Shown: positions 6,647 through 15,114 of the stretch, piece by piece
Layout: each line of letters starts with the position of its first letter
Position numbering within the stretch: position 1 is the first letter of the stretch
From: Sporobacter termitidis DSM 10068
GTDB taxonomy: Bacteria; Bacillota; Clostridia; Oscillospirales; Oscillospiraceae
Length of the DNA stretch: 64,000 bases
Direction: 5' to 3'
NCBI RefSeq assembly: GCF_900130065.1
Contig: NZ_FQXV01000007.1
Span: 1-64,000, forward strand
The notes under the pieces: generated by a model
Database searches by the model: none
Seen by the model: only the letters and a program-made list of their open reading frames with translations
Told to the model about the DNA's origin: nothing
Made by a program: the position numbers and the translations under genes

Positions 6647-8635
6647 ATGAAAGCAACAGGAAGGCCAGCTTCATACGGCAATGAGAGCATTTCTTCTCTC
6701 AAGGGCGCCGACCGGGTCCGCAAGCGCCCGGGCGTCATCTTCGGCTCCGACGGGCTGGAGGGCTGTGAGCACGCCGTTTTTGAAATTCTCTCCAATGCCA
6801 TCGACGAGGCGCGGGAAGGCAACGGCACCGTTATAACGGTGACGCGCTACAGCGACAACGCCATCGAGGTCGAGGACTTCGGGCGCGGCTGCCCGGTGGA
6901 CTGGAACCCGAAGGAGAACCGCTTCAACTGGGAGCTCGTCTTCTGCGAGCTGTACGCCGGCGGCAAGTACGCCAACGCCGAGGGCGAGAACTACGAATAT
7001 TCGCTGGGACTCAACGGTCTTGGCTCCTGCGCCACGCAGTATGCCTCGGAGTACATGGACGTTACCGTTTACCGCGAGGAGAAAAAATACACGCTCCATT
7101 TTGAAAAGGGCGAAAATATCGGCGGGCTCCAGAGCGAGCCGTACAAGGGCAAGCGCACCGGGACCATCATCCGCTGGAAGCCGGACCTGCAGGTTTTTAC
7201 CGACATCAGCATTCCGACGGAATACTTTACCAACACGCTCAAGCGGCAGGCCGTCGTCAACGCCGGCATTACCTTCCGGTTCAGGGAACAGAAGGGCTCC
7301 GGCTTTGAGACGACCGACTTTTTATATCAAAACGGCGTGGCGGACTATGTGGCCGAGCTGTCCGGCGACGACGCGCTGACACAGCCGGTTTTCATCGAGT
7401 CGGAACGACGGGGCCGCGACCGGGAGGACAAGCCCGAATACAAGGTCAAGCTCTCGGCGGCGTTCTGCTTTTCCAACAAAGTGAATCTCATCGAATATTA
7501 CCACAACTCCTCCTGGCTGGAGCACGGCGGCGCGCCCGAAAAGGCCACGAAGAGCGCCTTCGTCTCCGAGGTGGACGCCTATCTCAAAAAGACGGGCAAA
7601 TACCAGAAAAACGAGAGCAAGATCGGCTTTGCCGATATCCAGGATTGCCTGATACTCATCACGAACTGCTTTTCCACCCAGACCTCCTATGAAAACCAGA
7701 CGAAAAAGGCCATCACCAACAAATTCATTCAGGAGGCGATGACGGAATTTTTCAGGAGCCAGCTGGAGGTCTACTTTATCGAGCACAAGGCGGAGGCCGA
7801 CCGGGTCGCCGACCAGATCCTCGTCAACAAGCGGAGCCGGGAGCAGGCGGAAAAGGCGCGCCTCAATATCAAGAAGAAGCTCTCCGGCGGCATCGATCTC
7901 TCGAACCGCATCCAGAAATTCGTGGACTGCCGCTCGAAGGATATCGCAAGGCGCGAAATTTACATCGTCGAGGGCGACAGCGCCCTGGGCTCCTGCAAGC
8001 TCTCCCGGGACGCCGAATTTCAGGGAATTATGCCTGTTCGCGGCAAAATTCTCAACTGTTTGAAGGCGGATTATGATAAAATATTTAAAAATGATATCAT
8101 AACCGACCTGATCAAGGTTCTCGGCTGCGGCGTTGAAGTGACGAACAAACATTCCAAGGACCTCTCCACCTTCGAGCTCGGCGCCCTGCGCTGGAACCGC
8201 GTTATCATCTGCACCGATGCCGACGTGGACGGTTTTCACATCCGCACCATGATTCTCACCATGCTGCACCGCCTCGTACCGACGCTCATACGGGAGGGGT
8301 ATGTTTATATCGCGGAGTCGCCGCTGTATGAAATCGAGTGCAAGGGCAAAACTTACTTTGCATACTCCGATCGCGAAAAGAATGATATCGTCGCCGGCTT
8401 CAACGGGACAAAGCACACCATTAACCGCTCGAAGGGCCTGGGTGAAAACGACCCGGAAATGATGTGGCTGACGACGATGAACCCGGAAACGCGCCGCCTC
8501 ATCAAGGTCATGCCGACCGACGTGGAGGCCACGGTCGCCGCGTTTGACCTGCTCCTGGGCGACAATCTCGCCGGGCGCAAGGATTTTATATCGGAGAACG
8601 GGTACAAGTACCTGGACACGGCGGACGTATCGTAA
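6647..8635 (+). CDS. Type IIA topoisomerase subunit B (ParE-like, divergent)
   Basis: A 662-residue ATPase/TOPRIM subunit of a DNA topoisomerase. The N-terminal GHKL domain shows E-I-L-S-N-A-I-D-E-A, D-F-G-R-G, a variant glycine loop G-L-N-G-L-G-S and the Q-T-K loop. The TOPRIM domain has E-G-D-S-A, D-A-D-V-D-G and K-G-L-G-E. The length fits ParE or a GyrB of Gram-positives. The start is the ATG after AGGGGA; a TTG two codons earlier would overlap the ribosome site. The partner A subunit follows at 9383, after a small YCII gene. The sequence is clearly divergent from ordinary GyrB, so I read it as a topoisomerase IV or a lineage-specific second enzyme. It should relax or decatenate DNA using ATP. 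Confidence 0.85.
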   Translation: MKATGRPASYGNESISSLKGADRVRKRPGVIFGSDGLEGCEHAVFEILSNAIDEAREGNGTVITVTRYSDNAIEVEDFGRGCPVDWNPKENRFNWELVFCELYAGGKYANAEGENYEYSLGLNGLGSCATQYASEYMDVTVYREEKKYTLHFEKGENIGGLQSEPYKGKRTGTIIRWKPDLQVFTDISIPTEYFTNTLKRQAVVNAGITFRFREQKGSGFETTDFLYQNGVADYVAELSGDDALTQPVFIESERRGRDREDKPEYKVKLSAAFCFSNKVNLIEYYHNSSWLEHGGAPEKATKSAFVSEVDAYLKKTGKYQKNESKIGFADIQDCLILITNCFSTQTSYENQTKKAITNKFIQEAMTEFFRSQLEVYFIEHKAEADRVADQILVNKRSREQAEKARLNIKKKLSGGIDLSNRIQKFVDCRSKDIARREIYIVEGDSALGSCKLSRDAEFQGIMPVRGKILNCLKADYDKIFKNDIITDLIKVLGCGVEVTNKHSKDLSTFELGALRWNRVIICTDADVDGFHIRTMILTMLHRLVPTLIREGYVYIAESPLYEIECKGKTYFAYSDREKNDIVAGFNGTKHTINRSKGLGENDPEMMWLTTMNPETRRLIKVMPTDVEATVAAFDLLLGDNLAGRKDFISENGYKYLDTADVS

Positions 8636-8636
8636 T

Positions 8637-8775
8637 TACCCACCCACCCGCCCAATAAAGGTATGGGGCTACGCCCCATACCCCTTTCGGGAAAGGTGGC
8701 GCGCAGCGCCGGATGGCGGTCTGCAGCCCCGATGCAAAACGAACATACCGTAGGGGCGATTTGTGATCGCCTTCC
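8637..8775 (+). repeat. GC-rich repeat cluster between the ParE-like gene and the YCII gene
   Basis: Begins right after the stop codon with CCCACCCACCCGCCC, then the palindrome GTATGGGGCTACGCCCCATAC, and ends with the GGGGCGATTTGTGATCGCC palindrome. Confidence 0.6.
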
Positions 8776-8793
8776 ACCGAAATGGAGGTTCAT

Positions 8794-9102
8794 ATGGTGT
8801 TCTTTGTCCTTTCCGCTTCCTATTGCAATCCGCTGCCGATGGCGAAATCCGAGGTCGACGCGCTTTTGCCGGAGCATAAGGAATTCATCCTGCGCGGCGT
8901 GCGCGCCAGCAAGGTCCTCTGCGCCGGGCCAAAAAAGTCCGGCAACGGCGGGTTTATCATCGCCAAAGCCGAGACGCGCTCGGCCCTGGAGGATTACATC
9001 TCCACCGACCCGTATTTTCAAAAGGGCATTTTACACTTTGACATCACGGAGTTTACGCCGTATGATTATCCGGAGTACCTTTCGGCGTGGGCGACTCTAT
9101 AA
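8794..9102 (+). CDS. YCII-related domain protein
   Basis: A 102-residue single-domain protein of the YciI-like (YCII) superfamily. It shows the beta-alpha-beta ferredoxin-like pattern, a central F-I-L-R-G-V-R-A-S-K helix, G-G-F-I-I-A-K and a C-terminal D-P-Y-F-Q-K-G motif with I-T-E-F after it. YCII proteins are small alpha/beta barrels with a conserved His-Asp pair and no settled role. I start at the ATG at 8794 because GGAGG lies 5 bases before it; the ATG 12 bases upstream overlaps that site. It sits between the two topoisomerase subunit genes on the same strand, which does not by itself imply a shared job. Confidence 0.7.
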   Translation: MVFFVLSASYCNPLPMAKSEVDALLPEHKEFILRGVRASKVLCAGPKKSGNGGFIIAKAETRSALEDYISTDPYFQKGILHFDITEFTPYDYPEYLSAWATL

Positions 9103-9113
9103 CGCTTAACGCT

Positions 9114-9360
9114 GCTATCCTCCGCATACAACATTGCTATCCTCCGCATACAACATTGTCTTATTCCCGCATACAACGTTGTCATTCCCGCGAAGGCGGG
9201 AATCCACGTTTCTCGTGCGGTGCTCTGGATTCCCGCCTTCGCGGGAATGACATATAAATTCGCGGGAATGACATATAAAACTGATACCAGCGGATGACAT
9301 ACAAGGGCAATGCCAACAGGAATGACATACAAAACTGATACCAGCGGGAATGACGTTCCA
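9114..9360. repeat. Composite repeat region with inverted CATTCCCGCGAAGGCGGGAATCCA elements
   Basis: Starts with two identical 22-base units (GCTATCCTCCGCATACAACATT) and a degenerate third. Next comes a facing pair of the CATTCCCGCGAAGGCGGGAATCCA element (9182-9207 and 9226-9252). The end holds two partial direct repeats built on GACATAYAAAACTGATACCAGCGG. No gene fits. The region separates the YCII gene from the ParC-like gene. Confidence 0.7.
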
Positions 9361-9382
9361 AACTTAAACAAAGGGGCTCGTT

Positions 9383-11626
9383 ATGGCCAGAAAGAGACAG
9401 CCGGAAGAAAAAAAGAATACAAACCCCGATGTTGTCGGGCTTCACGCGGCGGTGCTCGAGCAACCGATCACCGAAACGCTTGAAGTCAACTTCATGCCCT
9501 ACGCCATGAGCGTCATCGTCTCGCGGGCCATCCCGGAGATCGACGGCTTCAAGCCGTCACAGCGCAAGCTTCTGTACACCATGTACAAGATGGGGCTTCT
9601 CACCGGCGCGCGGACGAAATCGGCCAACATTGTCGGCCAGACGATGCGGCTAAATCCCCACGGCGACGCCGCCATCTACGAGACGATGGTCCGGCTCTCC
9701 AAGGGCTACGAGGCGCTTCTGACCCCGTTTGTCGACTCCAAGGGCAACTTTGGCAAGGTCTTCTCCCGGGACATGGCGTACGCCGCGTCCCGGTACACTG
9801 AGGCCAAGCTCTCCCCCGTCTGCGCCGAGCTCTTCCGGGATATCGAGCGCGACACCGTCGACTTCATCGACAACTACGACAACACCATGCAGGAGCCGGC
9901 GCTTTTGCCCACGACGTTTCCGAACATCCTCGTCAGCGCCAACATGGGCATCGCCGTCAGCATGGCGTCGAATATCTGCGGGTTCAATCTCGCCGAGGTG
10001 TGCCAGACGGCCATCGACTACATCGGCGACCCGAACCACAATATCATGGCCACGCTCAAGGCTCCCGACTTCCCCACCGGCGGCGAGCTCATTTACAACG
10101 CCCAGGAGATCGACACGATCTACAGGACGGGCCGGGGCGGCTTCAAGGTCCGGGCCCGGTGGCGGTACGACAAGGCGGAAAATCTCATCGAGGTTTATGA
10201 GATTCCCTACACCACCACGGCCGAGGCCGTCATCGACAAGGTGGCCGAGCTTGTCAAGTCCGGCAAAATCAAAGAAGTCTCCGATATGCGCGACGAGACC
10301 GACTTGAACGGCCTGAAGCTGGCGATCGATCTCAAGCGCGGCGCCGACCCGGACAAGCTCATGGCGAAGCTCTTCAAGCTGACGCCCCTCATGGACACCT
10401 TCTCCTGCAACTTTAACATCCTCATCGGCGGGATGCCGCGGGTCCTCGGCGTTGCCGAGATCCTCGACGAATGGCTCTCCTGGCGGACGGAATGCGTCAA
10501 GCGCCGGGTCTACAGCGAGCTGAACAAGAAAAAGGACAAGCTGCACCTGCTCTACGGCCTGCAGAAAATCCTTTTGGATATCGACCAGGCGATCGTCATC
10601 ATCCGCAACACGGAGGAGGAATCCGAGGTGGTGCCGAACCTGATGATCGGCTTCGGGATCGACGAGGTGCAGGCGGAATATGTGGCGGAGATCAGGCTCC
10701 GCAACATCAACCGGGAGTATATCCTCAAGCGCATCGACGAGACGAGCGACCTGGAAGCGGAGATCCGCGACCTGGAGGACACCCTCGGCAGCCTGAAGCG
10801 GATCAGGGCCATCATCGTTGCCGAGCTCAAGGACGTTATCAAAAAGCACGGCGCGGAGCGGAAAACGGGCATCGTATACGACGATATGGCCGAGGAGCTG
10901 TTCGAGGACGAGCCCATCGAGGACTACCCGGTGAACATCTTTCTGTCCCAGGAGGGCTATTTCAAGAAAATCACGCCGCTGTCCCTCCGGATGGGCGGCG
11001 AGCAGAAATACAAGGAGTCGGACGGGCCGTTTTTAAGCTTCGAGTCCCAGAACAAAAACGACCTTTTGATCTTTTCCGACAAGCAGCAGGTCTATAAGGT
11101 CCGCGTGCGCGATTTTGAGGACACGAAGGCCTCCGTGCTCGGCACCTATCTGCCGGCCTATCTGCAGATGGACGAGGGCGAAAACGTCAAGTATATGCTC
11201 GACCCGGGCAATTACACAGGCCACGTCATCTTCTTCTTTGAAAACGGCAAGGCCGCCCGCATCGAGCTGAACGCCTACGCCACGAAGACAAACCGCAAAA
11301 AGCTGACGGGCGCCTATTCGGGCGCGAGCCCTCTCGTGTCGGTCATCCAGCTCTCCGGCGAAGAAACGGAGCTGGCCGTCTATTCCTCGGAGGACCGGGT
11401 CCTCATCTTCTCCACATCGTTGCTGTCGCCGAAGGCGACGCGCACGACGCTGGGCGTCGGCGTCATGACGCTGAAGCGGACATACAAGGTGGTCCGGGCG
11501 GTGCCCGCGGCGGAAACGCCGATCGGCAATATGACGCGCTACAGGGTCCGGAATATTCCGGCCGCCGGCGCGCTCTTAAAGGAAGAGGACCTGGAGGAGC
11601 AGCAGATCGAAATGCCGCTTGAATAA
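9383..11626 (+). CDS. Type IIA topoisomerase subunit A (ParC-like, divergent)
   Basis: A 747-residue DNA-cleaving subunit. Near the N terminus are P-Y-A-M-S-V-I-V-S-R-A-I-P and D-G-F-K-P-S-Q-R-K, followed by the cleavage core with the catalytic Tyr in A-A-S-R-Y-T-E-A-K-L. Residues from about 490 form a shorter beta-pinwheel C-terminal domain. I see no GyrA box (Q-R-R-G-G-K-G), so it should not wrap DNA like gyrase, which fits topoisomerase IV. The ATG follows AAAGGGGCTCG. With the ParE-like subunit upstream it should form an A2B2 enzyme. Ser/Asp-type quinolone-contact positions are not typical and would need alignment. Confidence 0.85.
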   Translation: MARKRQPEEKKNTNPDVVGLHAAVLEQPITETLEVNFMPYAMSVIVSRAIPEIDGFKPSQRKLLYTMYKMGLLTGARTKSANIVGQTMRLNPHGDAAIYETMVRLSKGYEALLTPFVDSKGNFGKVFSRDMAYAASRYTEAKLSPVCAELFRDIERDTVDFIDNYDNTMQEPALLPTTFPNILVSANMGIAVSMASNICGFNLAEVCQTAIDYIGDPNHNIMATLKAPDFPTGGELIYNAQEIDTIYRTGRGGFKVRARWRYDKAENLIEVYEIPYTTTAEAVIDKVAELVKSGKIKEVSDMRDETDLNGLKLAIDLKRGADPDKLMAKLFKLTPLMDTFSCNFNILIGGMPRVLGVAEILDEWLSWRTECVKRRVYSELNKKKDKLHLLYGLQKILLDIDQAIVIIRNTEEESEVVPNLMIGFGIDEVQAEYVAEIRLRNINREYILKRIDETSDLEAEIRDLEDTLGSLKRIRAIIVAELKDVIKKHGAERKTGIVYDDMAEELFEDEPIEDYPVNIFLSQEGYFKKITPLSLRMGGEQKYKESDGPFLSFESQNKNDLLIFSDKQQVYKVRVRDFEDTKASVLGTYLPAYLQMDEGENVKYMLDPGNYTGHVIFFFENGKAARIELNAYATKTNRKKLTGAYSGASPLVSVIQLSGEETELAVYSSEDRVLIFSTSLLSPKATRTTLGVGVMTLKRTYKVVRAVPAAETPIGNMTRYRVRNIPAAGALLKEEDLEEQQIEMPLE

Positions 11627-11638
11627 GGAGATGTACGA

Positions 11639-12235
11639 ATGAACATCGAAAATGCCGTCAAAAATCTTGAAAAGCGCGGTTTTACCGTCAGCCGGTTCGG
11701 GACAAAGGAGGCCGCGCGGGATTACCTGGCGGGAAAGCTCAGCGGTACCGTTATCGGCATGGGCGGCTCGGTGACGCTGCAGCAGATGGGACTGTTTGAC
11801 GCGCTGTCGGCCGGCAACACCGTGTGGAACCACTGGGTGCAGGAGCCCGGGGAGGCGCGGGTGAAGGCCGCCGCGGCCGACGTTTACATAGCCTCCGCCA
11901 ACGCCGTGGCCGAGACCGGCGAGATCATCAACATCGACGGCTCCGGCAACCGCGCGGCGTCGACGCTCTATGGAAAAAAAGAGGTCTACTTTGTCGTCGG
12001 CGTCAACAAATTCGCCGGGGACTTTGATAAAGCGCTCTGGCGCGCCAGAAATATCGCGTCGCCGAAAAACGCGCAGCGCCTTAACGCGAATACGCCCTGC
12101 GCTAAAAACGGCGACAAATGCTATGACTGCCAGAGCCCCGGGCGCATCTGCAGGGGACTCGTCGTCCATTGGGGCCCCCTTCTGGGTGTCGGCCGTACGG
12201 AAGTTGTTATCGTGAACGAAGACCTGGGCTACTGA
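11639..12235 (+). CDS. LUD domain (LutC/YkgG-like) protein
   Basis: A 198-residue LUD-domain protein. It carries the G-M-G-G-S-V-T nucleotide/ligand loop near residues 40-47 and a late cluster of four Cys (C-x6-C-x2-C-x6-C, from about residue 155) that may bind metal. The family includes LutC of lactate utilisation, but this stand-alone form without LutA/LutB neighbours is common in Clostridia and its substrate is unknown. AAGGAG precedes the ATG. It starts 12 bases after the topoisomerase stop, so it is probably read from the same transcript. Confidence 0.8.
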   Translation: MNIENAVKNLEKRGFTVSRFGTKEAARDYLAGKLSGTVIGMGGSVTLQQMGLFDALSAGNTVWNHWVQEPGEARVKAAAADVYIASANAVAETGEIINIDGSGNRAASTLYGKKEVYFVVGVNKFAGDFDKALWRARNIASPKNAQRLNANTPCAKNGDKCYDCQSPGRICRGLVVHWGPLLGVGRTEVVIVNEDLGY

Positions 12236-12262
12236 ATATACCCGCATCATGGAGGTGAGGAT

Positions 12263-13456
12263 GTGAAAAAACGTATTGCGGCGCTGCTGCTTTGCCTCGC
12301 CGCGCTGGGCATTTTCCCCGGATGCGCCTCCATACTGAACGGGAGCGTGACCTATGTTACGCCGCATGAACAGACAGCTTCCTCATCTCCACAGAGCGTT
12401 ATCGTGGCCAATACGTACGAAGAGCTCAAGGCGCGGGCGCTGGACTTCGTCAAGCAGCACGCGGAAACCGGGAGCATCCAGGTCAACAGCTACAGCGGCG
12501 ACGACCTGCAGGCCGACATCGACCGTATCTGCGGCGAAATCATCAAAAACGATCCGCTGGGCGCCTACGCCGTGGACGGCATGACGGGCTCCGCCAGACA
12601 GATCTTCACTCATTTCGACATTGTGTTTCGCATCGACTACAGAAAAAACGTGACGGAAAAGCAGATGAACGACATCATCTCCGTCTGGACGCTCCGCTCC
12701 CTGAGGTCGGACCTGCAAAGCAAGCTTTCCGACTACGCCACTTCCCTGACGGTGCTTTCCAAAGGCACTGATCTGGCGACCCGCGACGACGCGCAGGAGC
12801 TTGTCCGGCAGATATACTATGAAAATCCGATGGATATCGTCATGCTGCCCGTCATCTCGGTCGAATTTTATCCGGACCAGGCGACGGACAAGATCATTGA
12901 GTTCACCTTCGGCTACAGGTACGCATCCAGCATCCTGACGGCCATGGAGGAGGCTCTGCAAAACAATGTGAAGCAATTCGCCGTGGAGGTCACGGGCGAC
13001 GACGACGGAGCGATACTCCTCTCTCTTGCCCAGCGCGTTATGGACGTCACCGAATACGACAAGACGGCGGACAGCAGCGGCGACGATATCGACCAAAACG
13101 TTTCCGCCACGGCGTACGGCGCGCTCGTCACGGGCAAGGCCGCCAGCGAAGGCTATGCGATGGCTTATAAGGCGCTGTGCGACGAGCTGGGGCTGGAAAG
13201 CTACGTCGTCATCGGCACGCTGAACGGCCAAAGCCATGCCTGGAATATCGTTGCGCTCGAGGACAGCTACTATCACATCGATGTCAGCATGTGCGACGTG
13301 AACGGGATTTCCACGGCATTTTTAAAGAGCGATACGGAAATGAAAAAGAATTACAGCTGGGACACGAGCAAATACAAGGCCTGCAACGGACCGCTCACCT
13401 ACAACAGTCTGTCCGGAAGCATTACCGGCGGTCCCACCGGCAATCATGCCACATAA
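12263..13456 (+). CDS. Transglutaminase-like lipoprotein lacking the catalytic Cys
   Basis: A 397-residue exported protein. Residues 1-21 form a lipoprotein signal with the lipobox I-F-P-G-C. The C-terminal half is a transglutaminase-core fold. Where active members have C-x-G-Y, this protein has S-E-G-Y (Ser at residue 295). The His (S-H-A-W-N, residue 325) and Asp (Y-H-I-D) of the triad are kept. The N-terminal half (about 40-270) is a domain I do not recognise. GTG is the start, 7 bases after GGAGGTGAGG; the nearby ATG is closed at once by a stop. The protein should be anchored outside the membrane. Activity as a thiol enzyme is doubtful, so it may bind peptide or wall material. Confidence 0.75.
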   Translation: MKKRIAALLLCLAALGIFPGCASILNGSVTYVTPHEQTASSSPQSVIVANTYEELKARALDFVKQHAETGSIQVNSYSGDDLQADIDRICGEIIKNDPLGAYAVDGMTGSARQIFTHFDIVFRIDYRKNVTEKQMNDIISVWTLRSLRSDLQSKLSDYATSLTVLSKGTDLATRDDAQELVRQIYYENPMDIVMLPVISVEFYPDQATDKIIEFTFGYRYASSILTAMEEALQNNVKQFAVEVTGDDDGAILLSLAQRVMDVTEYDKTADSSGDDIDQNVSATAYGALVTGKAASEGYAMAYKALCDELGLESYVVIGTLNGQSHAWNIVALEDSYYHIDVSMCDVNGISTAFLKSDTEMKKNYSWDTSKYKACNGPLTYNSLSGSITGGPTGNHAT

Positions 13457-13477
13457 CAACGAAAGGCGGTAAATCTG

Positions 13478-13936
13478 ATGGGCGGGGATGTTAGGCATTT
13501 CAGGCGTCGGTTCTTCGGCGGTTTTGACACGGGCGATGTCATGGCCTATATCGAGGAGCTGGCGGCCCAGCGCAATAAATATAAAACGGCGGGCGACAAA
13601 CTGGAGGCCGAGCTGAAGGACTTGACCGCCGAAATCAAGCGTCTTCAGGGCGAGCTCGACAACGCCGACCGGCGGATCATGGACATCAAGGTCCACGCGC
13701 TGGAGGACGCCTCGGACAGCGTATCGGAGCTCAAGGAAACGTATACGGGCATAAAGACGGAGATGGAATCGACCACCAGCACCATCTGCAGCGAGCTCAA
13801 TAAGCTCAACAATACGCTGACAACGCTCACGACGGTGCTCGACAGAACGGGTTCCCGCTTTGCCGAGCTCCAGTCGGCGGTAGAGCAGGAGAAAGCGGAC
13901 GCCCTCGCCGCTATGTCCGAGAGGTTCCCCAATTGA
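13478..13936 (+). CDS. DivIVA-like coiled-coil protein
   Basis: A 152-residue protein whose first 35 residues resemble the DivIVA/GpsB membrane-binding head (F-R-R-R-F-F-G-G-F-D then D-V-M-x-Y-I-E-E-L). Heptad-patterned coiled coil follows from about 35 to 145. DivIVA proteins gather at curved membrane and recruit division or sporulation partners, but this one is shorter and could also be a generic coiled-coil scaffold. It begins 21 bases after the lipoprotein gene with AAAGGCGG. Its stop overlaps the TTG start of the fumarase beta gene by four bases, so the two are translationally coupled. Confidence 0.65.
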   Translation: MGGDVRHFRRRFFGGFDTGDVMAYIEELAAQRNKYKTAGDKLEAELKDLTAEIKRLQGELDNADRRIMDIKVHALEDASDSVSELKETYTGIKTEMESTTSTICSELNKLNNTLTTLTTVLDRTGSRFAELQSAVEQEKADALAAMSERFPN

Positions 13937-14487
13937 ATACATACACGCTGACCGTCCCGGAGCTCCGGCTGTATACGGACCGGCTGCGGGCCGGCGACCG
14001 GGTTTATTTAAGCGGCGCCATCTATACGGCCCGCGACGCCGCCCACAAGAAAATATTTGCCCTTTTGGAGAGCGGCGCGCCGCTCCCCTTTGACGTTAAG
14101 GACGCCGTCATTTATTACGCCGGCCCCACGCCGGGGCATGACGGTGTGAAAATCGGCTCCTGCGGGCCGACGACCTCCTCCAGAATGGACGGCTTCGCGT
14201 CGAGGCTTTATGACCTGGGCCTCGCCGCCACCATCGGCAAGGGCGAACGCGGCGACAGCGTCCGTGACGCCATTATCAGAAATCGTGCGGCCTACCTCTG
14301 CGCCGTCGGCGGCGCCGGCGCCCTCATTTCCCGCCACATTACAAACGCCGAGGAGCTCGCCTTTCCCGAGCTGGGCTGCGAGTCCGTCAAGCGCCTCACG
14401 ATCGACAGGATGCCCCTCGTCGCCGCGCTGGATATATTCGGCGGCGATATCTTCCGGGAGGGGCGGGAGAAGTACAAGCTGGCGTGA
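13933..14487 (+). CDS. Fumarate hydratase class I beta subunit (FumA C-terminal/TtdB family)
   Basis: A 184-residue protein matching the beta (C-terminal) domain of iron-sulfur fumarases and tartrate dehydratases. It has G-x-I-Y-T-A-R-D-A-A-H near residue 30, the Y-Y-A-G-P-T-P loop, G-S-C-G-P-T-T-S-S-R-M-D (about 75-86) and G-K-G. The 4Fe-4S cluster is carried by the alpha subunit, which normally lies directly upstream. Here the upstream gene is a DivIVA-like protein and no alpha subunit is in the window. The start is a TTG overlapping the preceding stop. Either alpha is encoded elsewhere or this subunit works with another partner. Confidence 0.8.
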   Translation: MNTYTLTVPELRLYTDRLRAGDRVYLSGAIYTARDAAHKKIFALLESGAPLPFDVKDAVIYYAGPTPGHDGVKIGSCGPTTSSRMDGFASRLYDLGLAATIGKGERGDSVRDAIIRNRAAYLCAVGGAGALISRHITNAEELAFPELGCESVKRLTIDRMPLVAALDIFGGDIFREGREKYKLA

Positions 14488-14502
14488 TTAAAACCGATAG
14501 AT

Positions 14503-14538
14503 AACAGCCTGGGCGTATCGGCGCTCAGGCTGTTTTTT
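14503..14538 (+). terminator. Terminator after the fumarase beta gene
   Basis: ACAGCCTG...CAGGCTGT stem followed by seven T. Closes the plus-strand block that began at the topoisomerase genes. Confidence 0.85.
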
Positions 14539-14565
14539 TGTTCCGGGTGTCGGAAGCGGCATGCC

Positions 14566-14904
14566 TTACAGATTTTTTCGGATGGATGCAACGACGCTTT
14601 TCAAAACGTCGACGACGACCCTGATTTCTTTTTCCGTGCAGCCGTTTATGATTTCGGCGATTTCATTCTGGTAGATATATTTTGATTTATTAATATTGTC
14701 GCAGAGGAGCTCGTCCGCCGATACGTCCAGTGCGTTAATGATCGAAATAAACATCTTCATGCTTGGTATCGTATTTCCCGTTTCGATGTGGCTGATGTGC
14801 GTTGTTCCGGCCTTAACTATTTCCGCCAGTTTTTCCTGTGTTATACCGCGTTTTTGCCGGACATTTCGTATTCTTTGACCTATTTCAAGATAATTGATCT
14901 TCAT
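14566..14904 (-). CDS. XRE-family helix-turn-helix regulator
   Basis: A 112-residue DNA-binding protein. Residues 7-62 form a Cro/C1-type helix-turn-helix (I-G-Q-R-I-R-N-V-R, then T-Q-E-K-L-A, then H-I-S-H-I-E-T-G). A short helical tail probably dimerises. AGGAGG precedes the ATG. It is divergent from the HD-GYP gene, and the shared upstream region holds a spaced direct repeat (GTGCAAATAGAC / GTGCATTTAGAC) that would suit a repressor site, so it probably controls itself and perhaps its neighbour. Confidence 0.85.
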   Translation of the reverse strand: MKINYLEIGQRIRNVRQKRGITQEKLAEIVKAGTTHISHIETGNTIPSMKMFISIINALDVSADELLCDNINKSKYIYQNEIAEIINGCTEKEIRVVVDVLKSVVASIRKNL

Positions 14905-14934
14905 TTATGGTTATTTCCTCCTTTTTCACATGTA

Positions 14935-14983
14935 TTGTATGTGCAAATAGACTATGTTATAATGATATAAAAGTGCATTTAGA
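14935..14983 (+). promoter_or_regulatory. Promoter towards HD-GYP gene with flanking direct repeats
   Basis: TTGTAT, 17 bases, TATAAT with an extended TG. The near-identical 12-mers GTGCAAATAGAC (14941) and GTGCATTTAGAC (14972) lie 31 bases apart, about three helical turns. One is in the spacer and one just past the start point. They look like operator half-sites for the divergent XRE regulator. Confidence 0.6.
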
Positions 14984-15114
14984 CCATACAGTGATAGCAA
15001 GAGGATTATCTTCCATATCGAGGTGTTTTTTGTGTCGAAAAATATATCCCGGAGAATCTTCGCAGCGAAAAAGATACTTCGCCGCTGTCATATGTCCGCG
15101 CGTGAACCGGCCGT

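Noticed and set aside
9114-9360. Possible CRISPR array
   Set aside because: Only two exact 22-base units, no unique spacers, and the rest are palindromic dispersed repeats; no cas genes nearby.
9650-10849. 399-residue antisense frame in the ParC-like gene
   Set aside because: A codon-bias shadow of a GC-rich gene: repetitive Val/Asp/Leu/His composition and no ribosome site.
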